Shown: positions 8,975 through 17,337 of the stretch, piece by piece
Layout: each line of letters starts with the position of its first letter
Numbering within the stretch: the stretch's first letter is position 1
Assembly (NCBI GenBank): GCA_937907455.1
Contig: CALESQ010000088.1
Coordinates: 1-32,071, forward strand
DNA from: an uncultured Caldilineales bacterium
GTDB taxonomy: Bacteria > Chloroflexota > Anaerolineae > JAAEKA01
DNA length: 32,071 nt
Direction: 5' to 3'
Program-made: the position numbers and the translations under genes
The notes under the pieces: model-generated
Databases searched by the model: none
Told to the model about the DNA's origin: nothing
The model's input: only the letters and a program-made list of their open reading frames with translations

Positions 8975-10942
8975 ATGAACACGGACTATCCTGATCTCAG
9001 GTATCTGGAGCTGCTGGCGCGGCAATATCCCAGCATCCAGGCCGCTTCCACCGAGATTATCAATCTGCGGGCTATTTTGCATCTGCCCAAAGGCACTGAA
9101 CATTTTCTGTCAGACATTCACGGCGAACACGAGCCATTTCTCCATGTACTGCGGAATGGTTCGGGCACGGTGTCACGGCGCATTGACGAGTTGTTTCAAG
9201 GCTCGCTGATGGAGCGCGAACGCCGCGAGCTGATTACGCTGGTGTACTATCCGGAAATGGTGCTAACGCGCCTCCTCAGCCAGATGGAGCCGGACAGCGT
9301 GGATGACTGGTACAGCGTGATTCTGTTTCGCATGGTGCAGGTGTGCCGCGTGATGTCGTCGAAGTACACCCGTTCCAAGGTGCGCAAAGCACTGCCCAAA
9401 GCGTTTGCCTATATTCTGGAAGAGCTGCTGCACGAACAGGAAGGCACGGAAAACAAGCACGAATACTACCAGTCCATCATTGAAACGATTATTTCCACTG
9501 GGCGGGCGCGTCCCTTTATTGTGGCTATGGCCGAGCTGATCCAACGGTTGGCGGTGGACCATCTGCATCTTATCGGTGATGTGTACGACCGCGGCCCCGG
9601 CGCGCATATCATCATGGATGCGTTGATGGCTTATCATTCGGTGGATTTTCAGTGGGGCAACCATGATGTGGTGTGGATGGGCGCGGCCAGTGGCAGCCCG
9701 GCCTGCATTGCCAGCGTGATCCGCATCTGCCTGCGCTACGGCAACATGGAGACTCTGCAAGAGGGCTATGGCATCAGCCTGCTGCCGCTGGCTACGCTGG
9801 CTATGCAGGTTTATGGTGATGATCCCTGTGCGCAGTTCAAGATCAAGGCATCACCGGGTGAGGACTACACGGCGCAGGAATTGCAGTTGATGGCGCGCAT
9901 GCACAAGGCGATTTCGATCATTCAGTTTAAACTGGAAGGGCATATCATCCAGCGACGACCGGAATACGAGATGGAAGACCGCCTGCTGCTGCATAAGATT
10001 GACCATGACGCGGGCACGGTAGAGGTGGATGGGCAGGTGTATGCACTGAACGATCGCCTTTTTCCTACCATTGACCCGGCTAATCCTTATGCCCTGACGC
10101 CGGACGAACAGAGTGTGATGCAGCGCTTGACCTATAATTTCCAGGATAATCACAAGCTACAAGAGCATGTCCATTTTCTCTATGCAGTGGGCAGCATGTA
10201 TCTGGTGTACAACGGTAATTTGCTCTTGCACGGCTGTGTGCCGATGAAGCCCGATGGTGAGTTTGAACCGTTTATCCTCAACGGCTTTCCCTACGCCGGG
10301 CGTGCTTTGCTGGATCGGATTGATCCTTTGGTGCGGCAGGCGTATTATGCCGAGGAAGCCCAAAACAAGCTTGAAGGCCAGGATATGATGTGGTATTTGT
10401 GGACGGGGGCGCGTTCGCCGCTGTTTGGCAAGCATAAAATGGCTACTTTCGAGCGCTACTTTATAGATGACAAAACCACGCACGAGGAAAAGCGCAACCC
10501 CTATTACGACCTGCGCGATCAGGTGGAAACTGCGCGCCGTGTGTTGGTTGAATTCGGCCTTGATCCAGATAAATCGCACATCATCAACGGCCATGTACCG
10601 GTGAAGGTGCGTAAAGGCGAAAAGCCGGTGAAGGCAGATGGCCGCCTGCTGGTGATTGATGGCGGCTTCTCCAAAGCTTATCAGGGGCAAACTGGCATTG
10701 CCGGCTATACGCTGATCTTCAACTCCTACGGCTTGCTGCTGGCTTCGCATCAGCCCTTCGAGTCAGTGGAAAAGATCATCAGCAGCGAGCGTGAGCCGCA
10801 CAGCCGCACCGAAATTCTTGAAACCAACAACCAACGTATCCGCGTGCGTGACACCGATTTGGGCCGCAACATCCAACGCCAGATTGACGAACTAAACGCA
10901 TTGCTTGAGGCGTATCGCAATGGGTTGATTAAGGAAAAGTAA
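8975..10942 (+). CDS. fbp: Fructose-1,6-bisphosphatase class III (Firmicutes-type)
   Basis: Hydrolyses fructose-1,6-bisphosphate to fructose-6-phosphate, the committed gluconeogenic step. At 655 residues it has the size of the large class III enzymes first known from Bacillus. The metallophosphatase motifs appear in order: FLSDIHGEHEPF (residues about 45-56), GDVYDRGPG near 200, WGNHDVVWMG near 227, then NGHVPVK and DGGFSKAYQ in the C-terminal half. Its place directly after glpABC makes sense: DHAP made from glycerol condenses to FBP and leaves through this enzyme to hexose phosphates. The stop codon TAA lies in the first unit of a perfect heptamer array. Confidence 0.93.
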   Translation: MNTDYPDLRYLELLARQYPSIQAASTEIINLRAILHLPKGTEHFLSDIHGEHEPFLHVLRNGSGTVSRRIDELFQGSLMERERRELITLVYYPEMVLTRLLSQMEPDSVDDWYSVILFRMVQVCRVMSSKYTRSKVRKALPKAFAYILEELLHEQEGTENKHEYYQSIIETIISTGRARPFIVAMAELIQRLAVDHLHLIGDVYDRGPGAHIIMDALMAYHSVDFQWGNHDVVWMGAASGSPACIASVIRICLRYGNMETLQEGYGISLLPLATLAMQVYGDDPCAQFKIKASPGEDYTAQELQLMARMHKAISIIQFKLEGHIIQRRPEYEMEDRLLLHKIDHDAGTVEVDGQVYALNDRLFPTIDPANPYALTPDEQSVMQRLTYNFQDNHKLQEHVHFLYAVGSMYLVYNGNLLLHGCVPMKPDGEFEPFILNGFPYAGRALLDRIDPLVRQAYYAEEAQNKLEGQDMMWYLWTGARSPLFGKHKMATFERYFIDDKTTHEEKRNPYYDLRDQVETARRVLVEFGLDPDKSHIINGHVPVKVRKGEKPVKADGRLLVIDGGFSKAYQGQTGIAGYTLIFNSYGLLLASHQPFESVEKIISSEREPHSRTEILETNNQRIRVRDTDLGRNIQRQIDELNALLEAYRNGLIKEK

Positions 10943-11052
10943 CCCGTAACCCGTAACTCGTAACTCGTAACTCGTAACTCAGAATTGACTCTCTTGGATC
11001 CAGGTTGCATTTTTCTCTGCATTACGTAATACGCAATACGTGTACTCGTTAC
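10939..11052. repeat. Heptamer repeat element between fbp and the DhaM fusion gene
   Basis: Six uninterrupted heptamers GTAACYC run from 10939 to 10980 (two GTAACCC, four GTAACTC); the first supplies the fbp stop codon. AGAAT opens a 38-base spacer (10981-11018), and then come inverted units, on the minus strand GTAACGA, GTACAC, GTATTGC, GTATTAC and GTAATGC (11052-11019). The element at 24578-24664 has the same plan, the same AGAAT junction and the same 38-base spacer length, but a different spacer sequence. Confidence 0.9.
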
Positions 11053-11078
11053 ATGATCCCCGTAGCCAGGAATAATTC

Positions 11079-13586
11079 ATGGTAGGACTTGTCCTCGTTT
11101 CGCACAGCGCCGAACTGGCCGCAGCGGTGAAGGCGCTGGCTGAACAGCAAACGCAAGGCCATGCGGCTATTGCCGCAGTAGGCGGAACCGGTGACCCTGC
11201 CTATCCCTTTGGCACCGATGCCCTGGCGATCCTTGCTGCTATCGAAAGCGTCTACGACGACGCCGGCGTGCTGGTGCTGATGGATTTGGGCAGCGCGCTG
11301 ATGAGCGCTGAAACCGCACTGGAGTTGATGGATCCGGCACAGGCTGCCCGCGTGCGCCTGTGCCCCGCGCCGTTTGTGGAAGGAGCCATGGCTGCTGCTG
11401 TGCAGGCTTCCATCGGTAGGCCGCTGGAGGCCGTGGCTGCTGAGGCGGTGGAGGCCCTGCATCCCAAGCAAACCAGCCTGGCCGCAGATACATCCCCAGC
11501 ACCACAGCCGGAAATTGCCCCCACATCCGTACAGGAGATCATCGCCACAGCGACCATCATCAACCCGGCTGGGCTGCACTTCGGCCCCGCAGTGCAATGC
11601 GTGCAACTGGCTGCGCGTTTTAGCGCTGTTATCGCCCTGCGCAACCTGACCAACCGGGCCGTGGCCGATGGCAAACGCTTCAACCAGGTAATGGCGTTGG
11701 GCGCAGAGCAGGGCCATTCGGTGGAGATCAGCGCCACAGGCGCGGATGCTGCTGTAGCCGCGCCCGCGCTGGCTGCCTTGCTTGCCAGCGGCTTTGGCGA
11801 AACCACCAGCTTGCAGGTCGCGCCGACCACAGAGACTGCTCCCGCAACCCCAAGCGGTCACGGTCGCGTCGTGCTGTCGGGCATTGCCGCCTCATCGGGC
11901 GTAGCCGCGGGCGTAGCCGTGTTGCTGCATGGCGATGCAGCCCCCTCCCCACGCTACGCGTGTGCCGATTCTGAGGCCGAATGGCAGCGTTACCTGGCTG
12001 TGACCGCCGAGGTGCAGCAAGCGCTACTAAGCCTGGCCGAGCGGCTGGGCCGTGAGCTGGGCGAAGCGCAAAGCCGCATTTTCCAGGCACACGCTTTGCT
12101 GCTTGATGACGATGATTTGCGCGCGCGGGTGCAGGCATTGATTGCCCAGCAGCATCTCAATGCTGAGGCCGCATTGAACGATGTGTTCGAGGCCGAGGCG
12201 CAGCGTCTGGCGGCTATGCCATCTCCGCGCTTTCAGGAGCGCGCCACCGACCTGCGTGACCTGGCTGCCCGGCTATTGCGCGCCCTGCACCCGGAAAGCG
12301 CTGCATCCACTGCTCCCGTGCTGCCCCAAAATGCCATTGTGGTGGCCGACGATCTCACACCCTCACAAACTGCCGGGCTGGATCGTGAACGGGTAGCGGG
12401 TTTTGTCACCGCGTTGGGTGGAGCCACCTCGCACAGTGCTATTCTGGCGCGCAGCATGGGCATTCCCGCTGTGGTCGGTGCGGGAATTGAGGCGTTGACG
12501 CAAATCACTGCGGATATGCCCTTGGCCGTAGACGGCACGCGCGGCGTGTTGATTCTTGATCCCGACACCGCTACCGTGACGGCATTTCAGGCGCAGCGTC
12601 AGGCCGATGGTGCTGCACGGCAGGTGGCACAGGCGGCCGCGCAGGGTTTGGCGCACAGCGCCGACGGCGCACGCGTGAAAGTGATGGCTAATCTCGCCAC
12701 CGCGGCTGAGGTCGCGGCGGCGCTTCGGGCTGGCGCCGAGGGCGTGGGGCTGTTGCGCACTGAATTTCTCTTTCAGCAACGCAGTGAACCACCTACCGAG
12801 GACGAGCAAACTGCCATGTACACCCAGGTGGTACAAGCCATGCAGGGCCGCCCGGTGATCATCCGCACCCTGGACATTGGCGGCGACAAACCCGCACCCT
12901 ATTTGCAGCTCCCCGCAGAGAGCAACCCCTTTTTGGGTTGGCGGGCTGTGCGCATTTCGTTGGCTATGCCCGATTTCTTCAAAGTGCAACTGCGCGCCAT
13001 CCTGCGCGCCGCCGCACATGGCCCGGTGCAGGTGATGTTTCCCATGATCGCCACCGTGGATGAGGTAGTGCAGGCTCGCCGCCTGCTGCGTGAAGCCGCT
13101 GTTGATCTGGCCCAGCACGGCTTTGCCCCCGTTGCTGAACTGCCCACGGGCATCATGGTCGAGGTGCCCAGCGCCGCCGTGCTGGCCGATCAACTGGCCC
13201 CGCTGGTGGATTTTTTCAGCATCGGCAGCAACGATCTGACACAATACACCTTTGCCGCGGATCGTGGCAATGCGCGTGTAGCCGGCATCGGTGATGCGCT
13301 GCATCCCGCAGTGCTGCGTCAGGTAGGGCAGATCATTACCGCAGCCCATGCCGAGGGCAAATGGGTGGGGCTGTGCGGTGAATTGGCAGGCCGCCCAGAG
13401 GCCATTCCCCTGCTGTTGGGGTTGGGGCTGGATGAATTCAGCATGGCTCCAACCGCCATCCCCGCGGCCAAAACCCTGTTGGCACAATGGTCGCTAGCCG
13501 CAGCGCGCACGCTGGCTCAACAAGCGCTATCTCTGCCCAGCGCCCAGGCAGTTGCAGACCTGGTGCGCTCGGCTAGGCCAGCCTGA
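11079..13586 (+). CDS. dhaM: DhaM-HPr-Enzyme I fusion: phosphoryl donor for PEP-dependent DHA kinase
   Basis: An 835-residue three-module phosphotransferase that would take phosphate from PEP and deliver it to DhaL-ADP. Residues 1-130 are the EIIA-mannose-like DhaM domain with the phospho-His at position 9 (LVLVSHS). An Ala/Pro-rich linker leads to an HPr domain around 150-245 (GLHFGPAV), then a complete Enzyme I: GGATSHSAILARS (phospho-His near 451), GVGLLRTEFLF, RTLDIGGDKPAPYL, VEVPSAAVLADQL, SIGSNDLTQYT and GLCGELAG with the catalytic Cys. E. coli DhaM carries only a truncated Enzyme I, so this is the longer form. Oddly, the HPr segment has Gly where HPr usually has the catalytic Arg two residues after His, and the regulatory Ser region reads KRFNQVMALG. 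CCAGGAATAATTC before the ATG holds a modest ribosome-binding site. Confidence 0.93.
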   Translation: MVGLVLVSHSAELAAAVKALAEQQTQGHAAIAAVGGTGDPAYPFGTDALAILAAIESVYDDAGVLVLMDLGSALMSAETALELMDPAQAARVRLCPAPFVEGAMAAAVQASIGRPLEAVAAEAVEALHPKQTSLAADTSPAPQPEIAPTSVQEIIATATIINPAGLHFGPAVQCVQLAARFSAVIALRNLTNRAVADGKRFNQVMALGAEQGHSVEISATGADAAVAAPALAALLASGFGETTSLQVAPTTETAPATPSGHGRVVLSGIAASSGVAAGVAVLLHGDAAPSPRYACADSEAEWQRYLAVTAEVQQALLSLAERLGRELGEAQSRIFQAHALLLDDDDLRARVQALIAQQHLNAEAALNDVFEAEAQRLAAMPSPRFQERATDLRDLAARLLRALHPESAASTAPVLPQNAIVVADDLTPSQTAGLDRERVAGFVTALGGATSHSAILARSMGIPAVVGAGIEALTQITADMPLAVDGTRGVLILDPDTATVTAFQAQRQADGAARQVAQAAAQGLAHSADGARVKVMANLATAAEVAAALRAGAEGVGLLRTEFLFQQRSEPPTEDEQTAMYTQVVQAMQGRPVIIRTLDIGGDKPAPYLQLPAESNPFLGWRAVRISLAMPDFFKVQLRAILRAAAHGPVQVMFPMIATVDEVVQARRLLREAAVDLAQHGFAPVAELPTGIMVEVPSAAVLADQLAPLVDFFSIGSNDLTQYTFAADRGNARVAGIGDALHPAVLRQVGQIITAAHAEGKWVGLCGELAGRPEAIPLLLGLGLDEFSMAPTAIPAAKTLLAQWSLAAARTLAQQALSLPSAQAVADLVRSARPA

Positions 13587-14034
13587 ACACCGCGCCTGCG
13601 GCGTTTGGATCAAAGTCTACGGGCCAGCGTGTATACTCGTTGTACTGCGCACCTGCCAACCGCGCGTGGCTCAGATCGGCATCAGCCAGGTTGGCGGCAT
13701 AAAGCACCGCATGGCGCAGGTCAGCGTGGGTCAGCCATGCCCCGCGCAGGTTGGCGTTGAACAGGTTGCTGCGGCGCAGATCGGCCCCATGCAGCGCAGC
13801 CAGCGCCAGGTCAGCATGGCTCAAGTCGGTATCAGCCAGGCCGGCCCTGCGCAGATTGCTGCTGCCCAGGTTGCAGCCACTCAGGTCGGCATCGCGAAAA
13901 TCTACTTCGGCCAGATCTGCCGCGTAGAAGCCGAGCGCGCTGAGATCATGGCGGGCCAGCGAAGGCGTTTCGCCGCGGGCGCGGGCTGTGTGAATGAGTT
14001 GACGAACGTTGTCTTCGTTGAGAAATGGCAGCAT
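13573..14034 (-). CDS. Pentapeptide-repeat protein
   Basis: A 153-residue protein in which about residues 30-130 are tandem pentapeptides of A(D/N)LXX type (for example ADLAE, ADLSG, SNLRR, TDLSH, ADLAL, ADLRR, ANLRG, ADLRH, ANLAD). Such repeats form a right-handed quadrilateral beta-helix. Functions in the family range from gyrase protection to unknown roles; nothing here specifies one. CGGAGG lies seven bases before the ATG on the minus strand. Its last codons overlap the end of the convergent Enzyme I fusion gene by 14 bp, with no terminator between them. No signal peptide is seen, so it is probably cytoplasmic. Confidence 0.85.
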   Translation of the reverse strand: MLPFLNEDNVRQLIHTARARGETPSLARHDLSALGFYAADLAEVDFRDADLSGCNLGSSNLRRAGLADTDLSHADLALAALHGADLRRSNLFNANLRGAWLTHADLRHAVLYAANLADADLSHARLAGAQYNEYTRWPVDFDPNAAGAVFRLA

Positions 14035-14047
14035 GATATAACCTCCG

Positions 14048-14070
14048 TGGCCGCGGCAACGCCGCGGCGT
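14048..14070 (-). other. GC-rich perfect hairpin in the leader of the pentapeptide gene
   Basis: CCGCGGC (14051-14057) and GCCGCGG (14061-14067) form a perfect seven-pair stem with the loop AAC. It lies about 16 bases upstream of the minus-strand start codon and next to its ribosome-binding site, so it could influence translation. No T-run makes it a terminator for the other strand. Confidence 0.4.
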
Positions 14071-14119
14071 TGGCTGAATTGTACACCGGAAAGGCAGTCA
14101 CTGGCAAGCCGCCCGCGGC

Positions 14120-14148
14120 TTTCAGTATCGGGGTAATTCGGGTATAAT
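14120..14148 (+). promoter_or_regulatory. Promoter of the coiled-coil/HhH gene pair
   Basis: TTTCAG at 14120-14125 and a perfect TATAAT at 14143-14148 are 17 bp apart. Transcription would start near 14155, giving a leader of about 50 nt before the ATG at 14204. The -35 is weak, the -10 is consensus. Confidence 0.55.
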
Positions 14149-14203
14149 ATTATCGTTTGGGTCTGTAAAAAAAACGACCAGCTTTCATACAAGGAGACAT
14201 CAC

Positions 14204-14716
14204 ATGGATATTCAAGCATGGTTCATGGCTAATTGGCAGCCTTTGGCGATCGGTGCAGTGGCTGGGTTGCTGCTGGGCTGGCTCTTCTTCTACCTTCCTG
14301 CCGGTGGGCGCGCTCGCCGCTATGCCGCCGAGGCCAGCAGCCTCAACAGTCAGTTGACCGAGGCTAACCGCGCGTTGCAGGAAACTCGTCGTCAATATGA
14401 TGACGTGCAAACCGACTACACCGCGCAAAACGTGCGCTTGAACGCGCTGCAGGGCCAGGTGATTGACTGGCAGGCTGACCAGGAACGGTTGGTGGAAAGC
14501 CAGCGGGAATTGGTCGCTCTGCAAGCACAAGTTGGTAACCTGCGCAGCAACAACAGCGATCTCGAAACCAAGCTACACCAGGTGCGCGGTGAGGTGGCCG
14601 GTGAGCTGGCGATCCTTTCCGCTACCCTGCTGCGCTTGAAAGAAGACGCATTGAGCGAAGCGCAGGGGCAAATCACCACTTTGCAAGCCGAGTTGGAGGC
14701 TGCAAAAGCCGGCTGA
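14204..14716 (+). CDS. Membrane-anchored coiled-coil protein of unknown function
   Basis: 170 residues. Residues about 12-32 form one strongly hydrophobic helix (LAIGAVAGLLLGWLFFYL), probably an N-terminal membrane anchor without a cleavage site. From residue 40 to the end the sequence is hydrophilic with heptad-like spacing (many Leu, Gln, Glu; segments such as LNALQGQVIDW and LQAQVGNL), so a long cytoplasmic or extracytoplasmic coiled coil is expected. AAGGAGA precedes the ATG. The next gene, only 12 bases downstream, is also a long coiled-coil protein, so the two may form a complex. The general layout recalls other small anchored coiled-coil proteins, but I recognise no named family. Confidence 0.85.
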   Translation: MDIQAWFMANWQPLAIGAVAGLLLGWLFFYLPAGGRARRYAAEASSLNSQLTEANRALQETRRQYDDVQTDYTAQNVRLNALQGQVIDWQADQERLVESQRELVALQAQVGNLRSNNSDLETKLHQVRGEVAGELAILSATLLRLKEDALSEAQGQITTLQAELEAAKAG

Positions 14717-14728
14717 GGAGGCCATAGC

Positions 14729-16438
14729 ATGGAGATACAGCCCCACCCTGATAAAAACGAAGCTCTGGCTGCTCTGCCGCCGGTTGCCGACATTGTCACC
14801 TCGACATGGCCGGTTGATCCGTATGAAATGCGCATCAGCCTGAGTTTTTTGGCGCGTGCCGGGGCACAGCTGGCCGAGGCGTTACAGCAGCGCAACGCTC
14901 AATATGACGCGTTGCAGCAACAGTTCAAGGCATTGCCTGCTCTTTCGGCCGTGGCGCGCCCGCTCAACGGCAACGGTATCAGCCATCTCCCAGCCGCCGA
15001 GCATGACGCCTGGCTGGCTGAGTTGGCCGTACGCGACGAACGGATCTTGGAGCTGGAAAGCCAGATAGATCAACTGCAAGCAGAGATCGAAGCTGCCGCC
15101 ACGTTGGACGTGCAGGCAGTAGCCGACCGCCAGAACGCAGCACAGGCCGCGGGTTGGCAGGCCGAGCGCGATGCCGCTGCTCTGACGCAGCATCGTCTTG
15201 AAGCAGATCTGCATACGGGCCACGATGAATTGGAGCAGGTCGAGCAACGTTTGCTGGTCCTGCGCGCTGATCTGCTCAGCGCGGCCCCCGGCGAGCAGCA
15301 GGCAGACCTGTTGGCTCAGTGGCAGACGGCTGACGCCATCAGCGCCGTGCAGCAGCGCCGCGCCGCCCGGTTGGACGCACTGGCCGCCTCGGTGGCGGCT
15401 TTGGCAGGCCATAGCAGTCTGCAAACCCAGCAGCATGAGGAAGAGGCTGAGCGCATAGCCGCTTTGCAGCAGGAAATCGCGGCCGCCGAGGCCGAGCGAC
15501 TGGCGCTGCAAGCCGACCTGAGCGAACGTGAACAGTCGTTGGAAGATGTGCAAACCCAACTGGAAGATCTGCAGCTGGAGTTGAACAGTTTTCAGCGCCA
15601 GGTAGAGCAGCTCAAACAGCAGATTGCCATGATGCAGGGCGAGTTGAACGAGGCGCTGGAGGCTCGCCGCAATGCCGAGGTACAGTTCGAGGCATTGAAC
15701 TATGAAGTAGATGGGCTGACCACCCAGGTAAATGGGCTTGGTGCGCAAGTAGATGATTTGCAGGCCGAATTACAGACTTCGGTGAGCGAACGTGCTAGCA
15801 TGGAACAATCGTTGCTCCAGCGTGAACAAGAGATTGCTGAACTACGCAGCAGCACGCTGCAAGCACCGGTGCAGGCTGTTCGGGCACGCCCCGTTCTGGT
15901 CACGCTGGATGAGCCGGAGGCGCTGGCCGCTACGTTGGCGCGTCTGCCCCAGCCTAAACAGTATGCAGCCGCAAGCGCCGTCGCAGAGGCGGTCTCGCCG
16001 CTGCTTTCGCCGTGCGTACAAGCCCTGACCGACGTTAAGGGCATTGGCTCGGTGTATCAGCAGCGTCTGTACAATGCCGGTGTTGGCACCTATTGGGAAT
16101 TGGCTACGCTGCCTGAAGCAGAGTTTTCAGCTATCCTGCAAATCCCCGATTTGCAGGTCACGCGCATGAACATCCCCGAAACAAGCGCCAACGCGCGGGC
16201 TTGGGCTGAGCGCAGCAACACCGTTGGCCTGCTGTGGGATGGTGATCATGTAGACGATTTCGAGACACTTGAAGGTATCGGCCGTACTTTCGAGAAACGC
16301 CTGTACGAGGCCGGTATCACCACCTATGCCCAACTGGCCGCCTGCACGCCGGAGTATCTGGCCGAGATCGTCAATGCTCCCGCCATTTTGGGCGTATCCT
16401 ATGCAGGCTGGATCGAACAGGCTCGCCGCAAGCTTTGA
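14729..16438 (+). CDS. Long coiled-coil protein with two C-terminal helix-hairpin-helix domains
   Basis: 569 residues. After an N-terminal segment with little obvious structure (about 1-50), residues about 85-380 are almost continuous coiled coil rich in Glu, Gln, Leu and Ala (for example LEDLQLELNSFQRQVEQLK). The C-terminal 140 residues contain two related helix-hairpin-helix units: DVKGIGSVYQQRLYNAGV near 430 and LEGIGRTFEKRLYEAGI near 512, each followed by TYxxLA. This pattern is that of the COG3743/DUF4332-like predicted DNA-binding domains. A ribosome-binding site GAGGAGG precedes the ATG. With the upstream membrane coiled-coil protein it may tether DNA or a nucleoprotein complex to the membrane, which is inference only. 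A comparison to SMC-like rods is only structural; no ATPase motif is present. Confidence 0.83.
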   Translation: MEIQPHPDKNEALAALPPVADIVTSTWPVDPYEMRISLSFLARAGAQLAEALQQRNAQYDALQQQFKALPALSAVARPLNGNGISHLPAAEHDAWLAELAVRDERILELESQIDQLQAEIEAAATLDVQAVADRQNAAQAAGWQAERDAAALTQHRLEADLHTGHDELEQVEQRLLVLRADLLSAAPGEQQADLLAQWQTADAISAVQQRRAARLDALAASVAALAGHSSLQTQQHEEEAERIAALQQEIAAAEAERLALQADLSEREQSLEDVQTQLEDLQLELNSFQRQVEQLKQQIAMMQGELNEALEARRNAEVQFEALNYEVDGLTTQVNGLGAQVDDLQAELQTSVSERASMEQSLLQREQEIAELRSSTLQAPVQAVRARPVLVTLDEPEALAATLARLPQPKQYAAASAVAEAVSPLLSPCVQALTDVKGIGSVYQQRLYNAGVGTYWELATLPEAEFSAILQIPDLQVTRMNIPETSANARAWAERSNTVGLLWDGDHVDDFETLEGIGRTFEKRLYEAGITTYAQLAACTPEYLAEIVNAPAILGVSYAGWIEQARRKL

Positions 16439-16517
16439 TCGGTTGTGTGTTACCTGTTGCGCACAGGGCTAAACTGCTTGATCATGTAATACATTTTGAT
16501 AATGAAGGAGATATTTG

Positions 16518-17183
16518 ATGGCTTTTACTTTACCGGCACTTTCCTATGGGTTTGATGCGCTGGAGCCGTATATTGACGCGCGCACCATGCAGATCCACCA
16601 CGACAAGCACCATGCGGCTTACGTTAACAATGCCAACGCCGCGTTGGAAAAGCACGCCGAGCTGCAAGGCAAGAGCGTGTGGGCGCTGATCGCCGATCTC
16701 GGCAGTATTCCTGAGGCCAGCCGCGGCGCACTGCGCAACAACGGCGGCGGCCATGCCAATCACAGTTTGTTTTGGCAGTTAATGGCTGCCAACGCGGGCG
16801 GCGAACCCACTGGCAAGCTGGCCGATGCCATCAGCGCGGCATTTGGTTCGTTTGAAGAGTTCAAAGCTGAATTTGCCAAAGCGGCAGTAGGCCGTTTCGG
16901 CTCCGGCTGGGCCTGGCTGGTGTTAAAGGCAGACGGCAAGCTGGCCGTGGTTAGCACACCCAACCAGGACAACCCGATCAGCGATGGTCAGATGCCGCTG
17001 CTGGGTGTGGATGTGTGGGAACATGCTTATTACCTGAAGTACCAGAACCTGCGTGCCGACTACGTCAAGGCGTGGTGGAGCACGGTGGATTGGGATGGCG
17101 TGGCCTCGGTTTACAAAGCGGCACTCAAAGCAGATGGCGGTGATTTTGTGGCTGTCTGCGAGGCACAGTTCGGCAAGGGCTAA
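16518..17183 (+). CDS. sodA: Superoxide dismutase, Mn-type of the Fe/Mn family
   Basis: Converts superoxide to hydrogen peroxide and oxygen. The 221 residues contain all four metal ligands: His27 (IHHDKHHAAYV), His82 (NHSLFW), and Asp164 and His168 (DVWEHAYYLKYQN). Gly-rich NNGGGHANH together with Gln149 in TPNQDNPIS is the pattern seen in manganese enzymes rather than iron ones, although cambialistic activity cannot be excluded from sequence. ATG at 16518 follows GAAGGAG at 16504-16510; the in-frame TTG just before it is less likely. The gene stands alone, with a strong terminator behind it. A short palindrome ATGTAATACAT lies upstream at 16484-16494. Confidence 0.95.
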   Translation: MAFTLPALSYGFDALEPYIDARTMQIHHDKHHAAYVNNANAALEKHAELQGKSVWALIADLGSIPEASRGALRNNGGGHANHSLFWQLMAANAGGEPTGKLADAISAAFGSFEEFKAEFAKAAVGRFGSGWAWLVLKADGKLAVVSTPNQDNPISDGQMPLLGVDVWEHAYYLKYQNLRADYVKAWWSTVDWDGVASVYKAALKADGGDFVAVCEAQFGKG

Positions 17184-17205
17184 CTCCCAAATCGGCTATG
17201 ACTGC

Positions 17206-17236
17206 AAGCCGCGCCCAACCTTGGGCGCGGCTTTTT
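17206..17236 (+). terminator. Rho-independent terminator after the superoxide dismutase gene
   Basis: AAGCCGCGCCCAA (17206-17218) and TTGGGCGCGGCTT (17221-17233) are perfect complements and are followed by a T-run to 17236. This is a textbook intrinsic terminator 22 bases after the stop codon. Confidence 0.95.
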
Positions 17237-17299
17237 GATTCGGGTGCGCAGGGCAAGTTTGTCTTGTATGGCCTGACAGACCGGCCAGCGACGCGCCCC

Positions 17300-17328
17300 T
17301 TTCCTTTACGCATTCAGCATGTTATAAT
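17300..17328 (+). promoter_or_regulatory. Promoter for a probably leaderless RibD-C-like mRNA
   Basis: TTTCCT at 17300-17305, a 17-bp spacer and a perfect TATAAT at 17323-17328. The ATG at 17338 is only nine bases beyond the -10 box, so transcription would begin at or a few bases before the start codon, and no Shine-Dalgarno is present. The xseA promoter has the same layout, with an identical TTTCCT and a 17-bp spacer. Confidence 0.65.
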
Positions 17329-17337
17329 TCGTACCTG

